Positions 6,449-14,304 of a stretch of 28,235 bases of DNA are shown piece by piece. Position 1 is the first letter of the stretch; every line of letters begins with the position of its first letter. The stretch is taken from positions 1 through 28,235 of the forward strand of contig JBMNQI010000030.1 of NCBI GenBank assembly GCA_050944055.1, read 5' to 3'. The translations under genes were made by a program, and so were the position numbers. The notes beneath the pieces are model-generated. The model had not been told where the DNA came from. It ran no database searches and saw only the letters and a list, made by a program, of their open reading frames with translations. The DNA comes from JBMNQI01 sp050944055. Lineage in GTDB: Bacteria > Bacillota > Clostridia > Oscillospirales > Oscillospiraceae.

Positions 6449-6661
6449 ATGAAGGCATCAGAAGTACGCGAGATGACCACCTCCGAGCTCGAGGCCAAGC
6501 TTAACGAGCTCAAGAAGGATCTTTTCTATCTCCGTCTCCAGCACGCGACAAAACAGCTCGACAATCCCGTAAGGATTGCCGGCGTCAAGAAGGATATTGC
6601 CAGAATCAAGACCATATTGAGAGAAAAAGAACTTGCGCAGACTGCGCCGTCGGGTCGATAG
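6449..6661 (+). CDS. rpmC: 50S ribosomal protein L29
   Basis: Protein of 70 residues forming two long helices: EVREMTTSELEAKLNELKKDLFYLRLQ and the second half DNPVRIAGVKKDIARIKTIL. L29 sits near the tunnel exit next to L23. It starts 3 nt after rplP, with AGGTGGTGA acting as SD inside that gene. Confidence 0.97.
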   Translation: MKASEVREMTTSELEAKLNELKKDLFYLRLQHATKQLDNPVRIAGVKKDIARIKTILREKELAQTAPSGR

Positions 6662-6674
6662 GAGGCAGACTTAA

Positions 6675-6935
6675 ATGAGTGAAACTAGGAATTACCGAAA
6701 GACCAGAATCGGCACGGTCGTATCCGACAAGATGGATAAGACTATTGTTGTGGCTATCCAGGACAGTGTTTCCCACCCGCTTTACAATAAGATAGTAAAG
6801 AGGACATATAAGCTCAAGGCCCATGACGAGAATAACGAATGCGGCGTTGGCGACAGGGTCAGGGTCATGGAAACGCGCCCGCTTTCAAAGGAAAAAAGAT
6901 GGCGTCTGGTCGAAATTATAGAGAAGGCAAAGTAG
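6675..6935 (+). CDS. rpsQ: 30S ribosomal protein S17
   Basis: Protein of 86 residues with an OB-fold core: RKTRIGTVVSDKMDKTIVV, then HPLYNKIVKRTYKLKAHDE and GDRVRVMETRPLSKEKRWR. S17 is a primary 16S rRNA binder. SD TAGGAGG precedes the ATG. Confidence 0.97.
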   Translation: MSETRNYRKTRIGTVVSDKMDKTIVVAIQDSVSHPLYNKIVKRTYKLKAHDENNECGVGDRVRVMETRPLSKEKRWRLVEIIEKAK

Positions 6936-6948
6936 AGGAGGCGTTACC

Positions 6949-7317
6949 GTGATACAGCAGGAAACCTATCTGAAGGTTGCCGACAATACCGGCGCCAAAG
7001 AGATAAAGTGTATCCGTGTTTTGGGTGGCTCAAAGCGCAGATACGGCAACATCGGCGACGTAATAGTAGCGTCCGTGCGCAAGGCGGCCCCGGGAGGCAC
7101 GGTAAAGAAGGGCGAGGTCGTAAAGGCCGTTATCGTCCGGAGCGCTAAAGGCGTGCGCCGCAGCGACGGGACGTATGTCCGTTTTGACGACAACGCCGCC
7201 GTACTGATTAGAGACGACAAGAACCCCCGCGGAACGCGAATTTTTGGCCCCGTGGCGAGAGAGCTTCGCGACAACGATTATATGAAGATACTCTCCCTCG
7301 CGCCTGAAGTAATATGA
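6949..7317 (+). CDS. rplN: 50S ribosomal protein L14
   Basis: Protein of 122 residues, the exact family length, starting MIQQETYLKVADNTGAKE and containing LGGSKRRYGNIGDVIVASV and GTRIFGPVARELR. L14 forms an intersubunit bridge and is the docking site of the silencing factor RsfS. The start codon is GTG at 6949, preceded by AGAGGAGG. No ATG fits the family N-terminus. Confidence 0.97.
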   Translation: MIQQETYLKVADNTGAKEIKCIRVLGGSKRRYGNIGDVIVASVRKAAPGGTVKKGEVVKAVIVRSAKGVRRSDGTYVRFDDNAAVLIRDDKNPRGTRIFGPVARELRDNDYMKILSLAPEVI

Positions 7318-7329
7318 TGGAGGGCCGGG

Positions 7330-7647
7330 ATGAACAGTCTTAGTATTAAAAAGGGCGATAAAGTCGTCGTTATCTCCGGAAGGGAAAAGGGCAAGCAGGG
7401 AAAAGTACTTGCCACCGAGCCCAAGACCGGAAAGATCATAATCGAGGGAGTAAACCTCGTACAGCGCCACACGAAGCCCCGCAAGCAGGGCGACGAGGGC
7501 GGCATATTGAAGAAGGAAGCCGCTATACTGGCATGCAAGGTCATGAGGATCTGCCCGAAGTGCGGCAAGCCGACAAGGGCCGGCTACCAGATTCTTGCCG
7601 ACGGCACAAAAGCCCGCCAGTGCAAGAAATGCGGCGAGACAATATAG
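7330..7647 (+). CDS. rplX: 50S ribosomal protein L24 with C-terminal Cys4 motif
   Basis: Protein of 105 residues. The N-terminal KOW motif is at ~7-25 (KKGDKVVVISGREKGKQGKV), followed by EGVNLVQRHTKP. The C-terminus carries C75-x2-C78 and C98-x2-C101 (ICPKCGK, QCKKCGE), a probable zinc ribbon found in some L24 lineages and absent from E. coli L24. L24 initiates 50S assembly. GGAGGGCCGGG before the ATG provides a weaker SD. Confidence 0.97.
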   Translation: MNSLSIKKGDKVVVISGREKGKQGKVLATEPKTGKIIIEGVNLVQRHTKPRKQGDEGGILKKEAAILACKVMRICPKCGKPTRAGYQILADGTKARQCKKCGETI

Positions 7648-7663
7648 GAGGGGAGCGGTATAT

Positions 7664-8206
7664 ATGAGCATGAAGGAATTTTATAAGACCGAGGTAGCTC
7701 CCGCTCTTATGAAAAAGTTCCAGTACAAAAGCCCGATGCAGATACCGAGAATTGAAAAAATCGTGGTAAACGTCGGGTGCGGCGACGCCAGGGACAACCC
7801 GAAGGCCCTGGATGCCGTCGTAAGAGATATAACCACAATCACCGGCCAGAAGGCCGTCGTTACAAAAGCAAAGAAATCGGTCGCCAACTTTAAGGTCAGG
7901 GAAGGAATGCCCGTCGGCGTAAAGGTTACGCTCCGCGCCGGCAAGATGTGGCAGTTCCTTGAGAGGCTCATACACGTCGCCCTGCCCCGCGTGCGCGACT
8001 TCCGCGGGATCCCCGCCGACTCGTTTGACGGGCGCGGAAACTATGCTCTCGGACTTAAGGAACAGCTGATTTTCCCGGAAATCGACTACGACAAGATCGA
8101 AAAGATACGCGGTATGGATATCGTGATAGTAACCACCGCGAAGACAGACGAAGAGGCCAAAGAGCTGCTTACGCTCCTCGGCGCCCCGTTTGTAGGCACA
8201 AGATAG
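7664..8206 (+). CDS. rplE: 50S ribosomal protein L5
   Basis: Protein of 180 residues. Conserved blocks are MQIPRIEKIVVNVG, TGQKAVVTKAKKSVANFKVREG and DFRGIPADSFDGRGNYALG, plus IFPEIDYDKI near the end. L5 carries 5S rRNA and contacts P-site tRNA. The family start MKEFY fits ATG 7664, after AGGAGGGG; an upstream extension into rplX is rejected. Ends 10 nt before rpsN. Confidence 0.97.
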   Translation: MSMKEFYKTEVAPALMKKFQYKSPMQIPRIEKIVVNVGCGDARDNPKALDAVVRDITTITGQKAVVTKAKKSVANFKVREGMPVGVKVTLRAGKMWQFLERLIHVALPRVRDFRGIPADSFDGRGNYALGLKEQLIFPEIDYDKIEKIRGMDIVIVTTAKTDEEAKELLTLLGAPFVGTR

Positions 8207-8216
8207 GAGGGAAGAT

Positions 8217-8402
8217 ATGGCTAAGAAAGCGATGATATTAAAGCAGCAGCGTCCGGCGAAGTTTTCCACCAGGCGTTACAACCGCTGCAAGATTTGCGGC
8301 CGCCCGCATGCCTATCTCCGCGATTACGGCATCTGCCGCATCTGCTTCCGCGAGCTGGCTTACAAGGGCCAGATTCCCGGAGTGAAGAAGGCATCCTGGT
8401 AA
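8217..8402 (+). CDS. rpsN: 30S ribosomal protein S14, zinc type (type Z)
   Basis: Protein of 61 residues, the length of the short zinc-binding S14. C24-x2-C27 and C40-x2-C43 form the zinc ribbon (RCKICGRPHAYLRDYGICRI), and the protein ends GVKKASW as the family does. It binds the 30S head next to S3 and S10. SD AGGAGGGA precedes the ATG. The gap to rpsH is 123 nt and full of hairpins, unlike its 10-nt gap to rplE. Confidence 0.97.
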   Translation: MAKKAMILKQQRPAKFSTRRYNRCKICGRPHAYLRDYGICRICFRELAYKGQIPGVKKASW

Positions 8403-8525
8403 AAACCAATACTCCAACGGGCGGCGAAAGGCCACGCCAAGGCGAAGGAACCTCGCCGCTGGCCGGAGAAGCTTTTGTCTCCGGCCGAACGGGCAGCGCC
8501 CGTAATCTATACAGGAGGTAAGACC
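8403..8525 (+). promoter_or_regulatory. Three-hairpin spacer before rpsH
   Basis: Three stems follow one another. GCGGCGA 8421-8427 pairs with TCGCCGC 8453-8459. A 9-bp GGCCGGAGA 8461-8469 pairs with 8478-8486 (8-nt loop). ACGGGC 8489-8494 pairs with GCCCGT 8498-8503 (AGC loop). The rpsH SD AGGAGGT follows at 8513-8519. There is no T-run, so termination is unlikely. S8 controls the spc operon in E. coli by binding mRNA, so a feedback target just ahead of rpsH is possible. An inserted palindromic repeat is the alternative. Confidence 0.5.
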
Positions 8526-8924
8526 ATGCACATCACGGATCCAGTTGCCGATATGCTGACACGCATCAGAAATGCGAACTCAGCCAGGCACGACACCGTT
8601 GATATCCCGAACTCCAAGATGAAGAAGGCTATTGCGGAAATCCTTCTGGAGGAAGGCTACATTAAGAACTTCCAGATCATCGACGACGGCAGGCAGGGAA
8701 TCATACGTGTGACACTCAAATACAACGCCGGAAAGCAGAAGGTAATAACCGGTCTGCGCCGCGTTTCAAAGCCCGGCCTGCGCGTATACGCGGGCGCGGA
8801 AGAGCTCCCGCGCGTTCTCAGGGGACTGGGAATCGCCATTATTTCGACTTCCAAGGGTATCATGACCGACAAAAAAGCCCGCGCAAACAATGTCGGCGGC
8901 GAAGTCCTTGCTTTTGTCTGGTAA
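8526..8924 (+). CDS. rpsH: 30S ribosomal protein S8
   Basis: Protein of 132 residues. It begins HITDPVADMLTRIRNA and contains SKPGLRVYAGAEELPRVLRGLGIAIIS and the C-terminal GGEVLAFVW, all diagnostic. S8 is a primary binder of the central 16S domain and in E. coli the spc operon repressor. ATG 8526 follows AGGAGGTAAGACC; an upstream in-frame extension runs through the hairpin spacer and is rejected. Confidence 0.98.
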   Translation: MHITDPVADMLTRIRNANSARHDTVDIPNSKMKKAIAEILLEEGYIKNFQIIDDGRQGIIRVTLKYNAGKQKVITGLRRVSKPGLRVYAGAEELPRVLRGLGIAIISTSKGIMTDKKARANNVGGEVLAFVW

Positions 8925-8937
8925 GGGGGTATAGGAC

Positions 8938-9480
8938 ATGTCAAGAATAGGCAGAATGCCAATAAGCGTCCCCAACGGAGTCGAGGTCAAGCTGGGAGCC
9001 GACAACGAAATCACAGTCAAGGGCCCCAAAGGCAGCCTCAGCCGCAAGCTGCATCCGAACATGAAGGTCGAGATGGACGGCGGCATTATACAAATCATAC
9101 GTCCGGACGACGAAAAGGAAAACCGCTCGCTCCACGGCCTGACGCGCGCCCTGGTCAACAACATGGTGGAAGGCGTCACAAAAGGCTTCAAAAAGGAGCT
9201 TGAGGTAAACGGAGTCGGTTACAGAGCCCAGAAGCAGGGCAAGCAGCTTGTGATGAACCTCGGGTTTTCGCATCAGGTTTTCGTCGATGAGATCCCCGGT
9301 ATAACGATAGAGGTCCCGACCCCAAACAAAATAGTAATCAGCGGGGCGGACAAACAGCAGGTAGGCCAGTTCGCAGCCGACGTCAGAAATAAACGTCCTC
9401 CCGAACCGTATAAGGGCAAGGGAATCAAATATGCAGATGAGGTCATTCGCCGCAAAGAAGGCAAGACCGGTGCTAAATAA
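8938..9480 (+). CDS. rplF: 50S ribosomal protein L6
   Basis: Protein of 180 residues made of two repeats of the L6 fold. It starts SRIGRMPISVPNGVEV, with VKGPKGSLSR and LVNNMVEGVTKGF in the first half, and the C-terminal RRPPEPYKGKGIKY-type block appears here as RPPEPYKGKGIKYADE. It lies near the factor-binding site. A GGGGGTATAGGAC stretch acts as a rather weak SD. Confidence 0.97.
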   Translation: MSRIGRMPISVPNGVEVKLGADNEITVKGPKGSLSRKLHPNMKVEMDGGIIQIIRPDDEKENRSLHGLTRALVNNMVEGVTKGFKKELEVNGVGYRAQKQGKQLVMNLGFSHQVFVDEIPGITIEVPTPNKIVISGADKQQVGQFAADVRNKRPPEPYKGKGIKYADEVIRRKEGKTGAK

Positions 9481-9495
9481 AGGAGGTGTGCCTAA

Positions 9496-9855
9496 ATGTT
9501 AATAAGACCAGACACTAACGCTCAGCGCCAAAGGCGCCATAAGAGGGTCCGCAGCAAGATTTCGGGCACGCCCGAAGTCCCGCGCCTGAATGTATTCCGC
9601 AGCGAGGCGAATATATACGCGCAGGTAATAGACGATACCAGAGGAGTAACGCTCGTATCGGCCTCGTCGCTGGACAAGGAAATCGAAGGTTACGGCGGCA
9701 ACTGCAGCGCAGCTGCGCAGGTGGGCAAACTTGTGGCCCGGCGCGCAAAGGAAAAGGGTATAGAAACCGTAGTTTTCGACCGCGGCGGCTATATCTATCA
9801 CGGCCGCGTCAAGGCGCTGGCCGAAGGCGCCCGCGAGGGCGGCCTGAAGTTTTAA
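9496..9855 (+). CDS. rplR: 50S ribosomal protein L18
   Basis: Protein of 119 residues. The basic N-terminal RRHKRVRSKISGTPEVPRLNVFRS and the C-terminal FDRGGYIYHGRVKALAEGAREGGL are typical L18. It binds 5S rRNA together with L5. SD AGGAGGTG precedes the ATG; gaps to neighbours are 15 nt on each side. Confidence 0.97.
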   Translation: MLIRPDTNAQRQRRHKRVRSKISGTPEVPRLNVFRSEANIYAQVIDDTRGVTLVSASSLDKEIEGYGGNCSAAAQVGKLVARRAKEKGIETVVFDRGGYIYHGRVKALAEGAREGGLKF

Positions 9856-9870
9856 GGGGAGGAGAAGACT

Positions 9871-10374
9871 ATGGCAGGAAGATATGAACAACCGGCAAGC
9901 GAATATACAGAAAAGGTCGTTTCTCTGAACCGCGTCTCAAAGACCGTTAAGGGCGGCCGCGTCATTAAATTCTCCGCTCTCGTCGTCGTGGGCGACGGCA
10001 AAGGAACAGTCGGGTTCGGCCTGGGCAAGGCCGCCGAGGTTTCCGAAGCCATTCGCAAGGGCATCGAGGACGCGAAGAAAAACCTTACGAAGATAGTTCT
10101 CTCGGGAACAACCATACCTCACGAGATAATCGGCGAGTTCGGGGCCGGACGCGTGCTTCTCAAGCCCGCGCCTCCAGGCACCGGGGTTATCGCGGGCGGG
10201 CCTGTCCGCGCCGTTTTGGAAGCGGCCGGCATAAGGGACATCAGAACGAAGTGCCTCCGCTCCAACAATCCGCAGAACGTTGTTTCGGCCACTATGGTTG
10301 GGCTGAAATCTCTGCGCGGGCCCGAGCAGGTTGCCGCAACCAGAGGCAAGAGCGTTGCTGACATCGTCGGATAG
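9871..10374 (+). CDS. rpsE: 30S ribosomal protein S5
   Basis: Protein of 167 residues. The N-terminal double-stranded RNA-binding fold is at ~13-75 (VSLNRVSKTVKGGRVIKFSA, VGDGKGTVGFGLGKA). The C-terminal domain has GVIAGGPVRAVLEAAGIRDI and KCLRSNNPQNVVSATM. S5 controls decoding accuracy with S4. A GGGGAGGAG SD lies just before the ATG. Confidence 0.98.
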   Translation: MAGRYEQPASEYTEKVVSLNRVSKTVKGGRVIKFSALVVVGDGKGTVGFGLGKAAEVSEAIRKGIEDAKKNLTKIVLSGTTIPHEIIGEFGAGRVLLKPAPPGTGVIAGGPVRAVLEAAGIRDIRTKCLRSNNPQNVVSATMVGLKSLRGPEQVAATRGKSVADIVG

Positions 10375-10384
10375 GAGATCTATT

Positions 10385-10564
10385 ATGGCTACACTGAAAA
10401 TAGAGCTTGTTAAGAGTTTAAACGGCAGGCTGGATAAGCACATAGCTACAGCTGTTTCCCTGGGCCTGCGCAGGATCGGCGACACGACCGAGCAGCCAGA
10501 TAATTCCATGACCCGCGGCAAAATAGCTCAGATCGGCTATCTGCTGAAGGTTACCGAAGAATAA
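10385..10564 (+). CDS. rpmD: 50S ribosomal protein L30
   Basis: Protein of 59 residues: ATLKIELVKSLNGRLDKHIATAVSLGLRR and TRGKIAQIGYLLKV cover the compact L30 fold. It is short and dispensable in some bacteria. ATG 10385 follows TAGGAG overlapping the rpsE stop; the longer frame reaching back into rpsE is rejected. Confidence 0.96.
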   Translation: MATLKIELVKSLNGRLDKHIATAVSLGLRRIGDTTEQPDNSMTRGKIAQIGYLLKVTEE

Positions 10565-10579
10565 GGAGGTGCAGGTATA

Positions 10580-11020
10580 ATGGATCTGCACGAACTTGCC
10601 CCCGCGCCCGGCTCAGTCAGGGAAGGCAAACGCAAAGGCCGCGGCATCGGAACAGGCAACGGCAAAACAGGCGGACGCGGCCACAAGGGCCAGAAGGCCC
10701 GTTCGGGCGGCGGCGTCAGAATAGGATTCGAAGGCGGGCAGATGCCGCTGGCAAGGCGCCTTCCGAAGCGCGGCTTCAATAATATCTTCGCAAAGCCCCT
10801 GGAAGCCGTGAATCTTAAATCGCTTAACGTCTTTGAGGACGGCGCCGAAGTCACCGAGAAGGAGCTTCTCGAAAAGGGAATTCTCTCAAAGTGCGTATAC
10901 GGCTACAAGGTCCTCGGTGAGGGCGAAATCACCAAAAAGCTCACCGTCAAGGCAAACGCGTTCTCAGAGAGCGCAAGAATAAAAATAGAAGCTGCAGGTG
11001 GGAAGGCAGAGGTGGTATAA
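10580..11020 (+). CDS. rplO: 50S ribosomal protein L15
   Basis: Protein of 146 residues. The long basic N-terminal arm includes GRGIGTGNGKTGGRGHKGQKARS and the C-terminal domain ends KLTVKANAFSESA with IEAAGG. The arm threads into 23S rRNA late in assembly. SD AAGGAGGTG precedes the ATG. The stop is one base before the secY GTG. Confidence 0.97.
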   Translation: MDLHELAPAPGSVREGKRKGRGIGTGNGKTGGRGHKGQKARSGGGVRIGFEGGQMPLARRLPKRGFNNIFAKPLEAVNLKSLNVFEDGAEVTEKELLEKGILSKCVYGYKVLGEGEITKKLTVKANAFSESARIKIEAAGGKAEVV

Positions 11021-11021
11021 A

Positions 11022-12302
11022 GTGATCGCAACTATACGTAACGCGTGGAAAATCCCCGAGCTGCGTAAGAAGATTCTCTTTACACTCTTTGTCCTGCTTA
11101 TTTTCCGCCTCGGAAACGCAGTCCCGGTCCCGTTTGTTAACGCCGAAGCTCTCGGCTATTACTTCGAACAGCTTGGAAACACCGTGCTCGGGCTGTACAA
11201 CGTCATGTCCGGCGACGCGTTCTCGAACTGTACGATTTTCGCGCTGTCCATACAGCCGTACATCAACGCTTCGATTATCATACAGCTGCTGACCATCGCC
11301 ATCCCCGCGCTTGAACGCATGCAGCGCGATGAAGGCGAGGAAGGCCGAAAGAAGATCACCTCAATTACACGCTACACGACAGTGGGCATAGGCCTTCTTC
11401 AGGGTTTCGGCTACTATATGCTGATGAAGAACCAGTACGGCATCCTTACGGATAACAGCGCGTGGGCGGCTGTGGTCATTATCGCGACTTTCATAGCCGG
11501 AGCCAGCTTTATCATGTGGATGGGCGAGCAGATTACGGAATTCGGCATAGGCAACGGAATTTCAATGATACTCTTCGCCGGAATCGTAGCGCGCGGCCCC
11601 ACAATGCTCAACTCGCTGGTATCAAACTACGGCGTAAGCATAAACTTCGCGGGAGCTGTCGGCATACTCGTAGGCGCGCTTGCGATGATCGTCTTCATCG
11701 TGTTCAGCTCCCAGGCGGAGCGCAGAATACCGGTGCAGTATGCAAAGCGCGTTGTAGGGCGCAAAATGTACGGCGGGCAGTCGACTCATCTGCCTATCAA
11801 GGTGAATATGTCTGGCGTGCTGCCTATTATCTTCGCCCAGACGATAGCCATGCTGCCGGCGACTATCGCGGCACTCGTCAACCCCGCCGAAGGCAGTTTT
11901 GGCGCGAAGTTCCTAGATCTTTTCGATACGACTTCTACGCTGTATATAATCATCTATTTCCTGCTGATCATCGGCTTCAGCTTCTTCTACGCCTCGGTTC
12001 AGTTCAACCCTGTTGAGATCGCCAACAACCTGCGTAAAAACGGCGGCTTTATACCCGGCTTCCGCCCGGGCAAGCCGACCTCGGAATTCATCCACAAGGT
12101 GCTCAACAAGGTTACGTTCTTTGGCTCTATATACCTCGGCGTCGTGGCAATCGTTCCACTTGTTTTCACGCGCATAACCGGGCTCAGCAGCCTCGGACTG
12201 GGAGGAACCTCGATTGTCATCGTTGTAGGCGTGGCTCTGGAGACCGTTCAGCAGATGGAAGCGCAAATGGTAATGCGCAACTATAAAGGCTTCCTTGAAT
12301 AA
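11022..12302 (+). CDS. secY: Preprotein translocase channel subunit SecY
   Basis: Protein of 426 residues with ten hydrophobic segments, the pore of the SecYEG channel in the cytoplasmic membrane. Visible landmarks: RNAWKIPELRKKILFT before helix 1; the plug region YNVMSGDAFSNCTIFALSI; GNGISMILFAGI; RIPVQYAKR; and the cytoplasmic loop NPVEIANNLRKNGGFIPGFR that contacts ribosomes and SecA. I chose the GTG at 11022 (SD AGAGGTGG inside rplO) over an in-frame GTG 24 nt upstream; no ATG fits. As in most bacteria it follows rplO. Confidence 0.97.
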   Translation: MIATIRNAWKIPELRKKILFTLFVLLIFRLGNAVPVPFVNAEALGYYFEQLGNTVLGLYNVMSGDAFSNCTIFALSIQPYINASIIIQLLTIAIPALERMQRDEGEEGRKKITSITRYTTVGIGLLQGFGYYMLMKNQYGILTDNSAWAAVVIIATFIAGASFIMWMGEQITEFGIGNGISMILFAGIVARGPTMLNSLVSNYGVSINFAGAVGILVGALAMIVFIVFSSQAERRIPVQYAKRVVGRKMYGGQSTHLPIKVNMSGVLPIIFAQTIAMLPATIAALVNPAEGSFGAKFLDLFDTTSTLYIIIYFLLIIGFSFFYASVQFNPVEIANNLRKNGGFIPGFRPGKPTSEFIHKVLNKVTFFGSIYLGVVAIVPLVFTRITGLSSLGLGGTSIVIVVGVALETVQQMEAQMVMRNYKGFLE

Positions 12303-12342
12303 GAACCCGCTTCCGGAATAGATGCACAAAATCACAGTGTAC

Positions 12343-12360
12343 TGCTATTTTATAATAGCA
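12343..12360 (+). other. Hairpin with embedded TATAAT between secY and adk
   Basis: TGCTATT 12343-12349 pairs with AATAGCA 12354-12360 around TTAT. The same bases contain a perfect TATAAT (12351-12356), but no convincing -35 lies 15-19 bp upstream. It may be a weak internal promoter or a transcript-processing hairpin in the 76-nt gap. Confidence 0.35.
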
Positions 12361-12378
12361 TCGAAAGGAAGGGCATAG

Positions 12379-13008
12379 ATGAAACTGATTTTTCTCGGCG
12401 CCCCGGGCGCCGGAAAGGGAACGCAGGCGGATATAATCGCAAAACGCCTCGGTATTCCGACAATATCGACCGGCGCTATGCTGCGAGAAGCCGTAAAAAA
12501 CGGCACGCCGACGGGCAAGCGCGCCGAGGAGTATATGCAGTCCGGCCGCCTCGTCCCCGACGAAGTAATAATTGGAATAGTCTCGGAGCGCATTGCGCAG
12601 CCAGACTGCGCCAGGGGCTTTATTCTCGACGGCGTTCCGCGCACACTGGCCCAGGCCGAGGCGCTGGAAAAGGCGGGCATAAGCTTCGACGCTGTGATTT
12701 CCATTGAGGTTTCAGACGATGTTATCAGGGAACGCATGGGCGGGCGCAGAGTCTGCGAAAAATGCGGAGCCACATATCATATCGTAACAGCGAGGCCGAA
12801 GGCTGAAGGCGTCTGCGACGCCTGCGGAGGCAGGCTCATACTGCGCAAGGACGACATGCCGGAGACTGTCAACGAACGCCTCGCCGTATACCATGAGGAG
12901 ACAGAGCCTCTTAAAGGCTTTTACGCGCAGCGCGGGGTGCTGAGGACTGTCGAGGATCAGTCCATAGAAGCAACTACGCTCGCAATTCTCAGATTACTGG
13001 GGATTTGA
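12379..13008 (+). CDS. adk: Adenylate kinase, zinc-binding lid type
   Basis: Protein of 209 residues. The P-loop is GAPGAGKGT at 7-15; GFILDGVPRT (80-89) is the NMP-binding/core signature, with Val where Phe is usual. The LID holds C126-x2-C129 and C146-x2-C149, the four-cysteine zinc site of Gram-positive enzymes. It interconverts ATP + AMP and 2 ADP in the cytosol. GAAAGGAAGGG precedes the ATG. Standing between secY and map is the normal Firmicutes order. Confidence 0.97.
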   Translation: MKLIFLGAPGAGKGTQADIIAKRLGIPTISTGAMLREAVKNGTPTGKRAEEYMQSGRLVPDEVIIGIVSERIAQPDCARGFILDGVPRTLAQAEALEKAGISFDAVISIEVSDDVIRERMGGRRVCEKCGATYHIVTARPKAEGVCDACGGRLILRKDDMPETVNERLAVYHEETEPLKGFYAQRGVLRTVEDQSIEATTLAILRLLGI

Positions 13009-13009
13009 A

Positions 13010-13765
13010 ATGATACCCGTCAAAAACCCGAAAGAGATCGAAATTATGCGCCGTGCGGGGAGGATTACCGCGGCAGCCCGTGCCCTGGCAGGGAAAATGG
13101 TGGCCCCCGGCGTAACAACCCTTGAGATCGACAAAGCAGTCAGGAAATTCATCGAGTCCTGCGGCGCGACGCCGTCTTTCCTTAACTACAACGGCTACCC
13201 CGGCAGCGTCTGCATCTCGGTGAACGATGAAGTCATACACGGAATTCCCGGTTCGAGGAAACTCCGCAACGGCGACATCGTAAGCGTGGACGTGGGAGCC
13301 TATAAAGACGGTTTTCACGGCGACTGCGCCGCGACATTCGTCGCGGGACACGCAACGGAAGAGGCCATCCGCCTGATCGAGGTTACGAAGCGGAGCTTCT
13401 TCGAGGGTATCAAATTCGCAAGGCCGGGATTTAGAATATCGGATATCTCACACGCCATACAGGAGTATGTCGAATCCAACGGCTTTTCGGTAGTCAGGGA
13501 TTACATCGGCCATGGCGTAGGCGCGAGGCTTCATGAGCCGCCGGAGATACCAAATTACGGCGAGCCGGGACACGGACCCCGGCTGGTACCCGGAATGACG
13601 CTAGCTATTGAGCCTATGGTAAACGCCGGAGGATACGAGATAAACCTCCTTGATGACGGGTGGACTGTCAAAACAAGGGACGGGAGCCTCTCGGCGCATT
13701 ACGAAAACACAGTACTGATTACGACTGGCGATCCCGAGATCCTTACAGCAGCTGAGGGATTATGA
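13010..13765 (+). CDS. map: Methionine aminopeptidase, type I
   Basis: Protein of 251 residues of the pita-bread fold. The five metal ligands can be placed: D94 (VSVDVGAY), D105 (HGDCAATF), H168 (IGHGVG), E201 (AIEPMV) and E232 (HYENTVL); H77 (EVIHGIP) is the substrate-contacting histidine. It removes the initiator methionine from new proteins. It lacks the N-terminal SEC-C zinc extension of some forms. It starts one base after the adk stop, with GGGGATTTGAA as a weak SD, so translation probably depends on adk. Confidence 0.97.
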   Translation: MIPVKNPKEIEIMRRAGRITAAARALAGKMVAPGVTTLEIDKAVRKFIESCGATPSFLNYNGYPGSVCISVNDEVIHGIPGSRKLRNGDIVSVDVGAYKDGFHGDCAATFVAGHATEEAIRLIEVTKRSFFEGIKFARPGFRISDISHAIQEYVESNGFSVVRDYIGHGVGARLHEPPEIPNYGEPGHGPRLVPGMTLAIEPMVNAGGYEINLLDDGWTVKTRDGSLSAHYENTVLITTGDPEILTAAEGL

Positions 13766-13766
13766 C

Positions 13767-14054
13767 ATGGATATTGAGATATCAGACATTGTTGTATCAC
13801 TCGCTGGCCGCGATAAGGGGAAATACTTCTTCGTCGTCGGCACCGACGGTGACTACGCGTTTATCGCGGACGGAAAAGGCAGGTGCATTGGGAGTCCAAA
13901 ACGCAAAAAGCGAAAGCATCTGCGGCGTGTCGCAGAAAGTGACTCCCGAGTCGCCTACAAGCTCATGGCGGGCGACAGAGTTTTGGACAGTGAGATCAGA
14001 AGGGCTCTGGCCGCGTATGCGGCCCAGGCCGATGCTAATCAACTTAGGAGGTAA
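13767..14054 (+). CDS. KOW-domain RNA-binding protein (L14e-like)
   Basis: Protein of 95 residues. The N-terminal half has a KOW motif: DIVVSLAGRDKGKYFFVVG, then DYAFIADGKGRCIGSPKRKKRKHLRR. It resembles the L14e/RPL14A-type KOW family (COG2163) whose small bacterial members sit between map and infA in many Clostridia. The basic stretch at ~43-53 is suited to rRNA binding. Its exact role is not established, to my knowledge. It starts one base after the map stop, with GAGGGATTATGAC upstream. Residues after ~60 (RVAYKLMAGDRVLDSEIRRAL) are probably helical. Confidence 0.85.
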   Translation: MDIEISDIVVSLAGRDKGKYFFVVGTDGDYAFIADGKGRCIGSPKRKKRKHLRRVAESDSRVAYKLMAGDRVLDSEIRRALAAYAAQADANQLRR

Positions 14055-14060
14055 AAAAGC

Positions 14061-14279
14061 TTGGCTAAAGACGACGTAATTGAGCTTGAAGGTACCGTAG
14101 TTGAAGCACTGCCTAATACCATGTTTCAGGTGGATATCGGCAACGGACATAAGATTCTTGCCCATATCTCCGGAAAGCTGCGCATGAATTTCATCCGCAT
14201 CCTTCCCGGCGATAAGGTAACGGTCCAGATGTCTCCCTATGACCTGACCCGCGGAAGAATTACCTGGCGCACGAAGTAG
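14061..14279 (+). CDS. infA: Translation initiation factor IF-1
   Basis: Protein of 72 residues, the exact family size, an OB fold with MAKDDVIELEGTVVEALPN, VDIGNGHKILAHISGKLR and GDKVTVQMSPYDLTRGRITWR. IF-1 occupies the A site during initiation. The start codon is TTG at 14061, set by TAGGAGGT 8 nt upstream and by homology to MAKDD-type starts. Using TTG may limit its yield relative to the ribosomal proteins. Confidence 0.97.
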   Translation: MAKDDVIELEGTVVEALPNTMFQVDIGNGHKILAHISGKLRMNFIRILPGDKVTVQMSPYDLTRGRITWRTK

Positions 14280-14304
14280 CGCTGCGAAATACGGAGGAAG
14301 TACC

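Noticed and set aside
12343..12360. Firm internal promoter for adk
   Set aside because: TATAAT is present but no good -35 at suitable spacing; kept only as a low-confidence hairpin/-10 feature.
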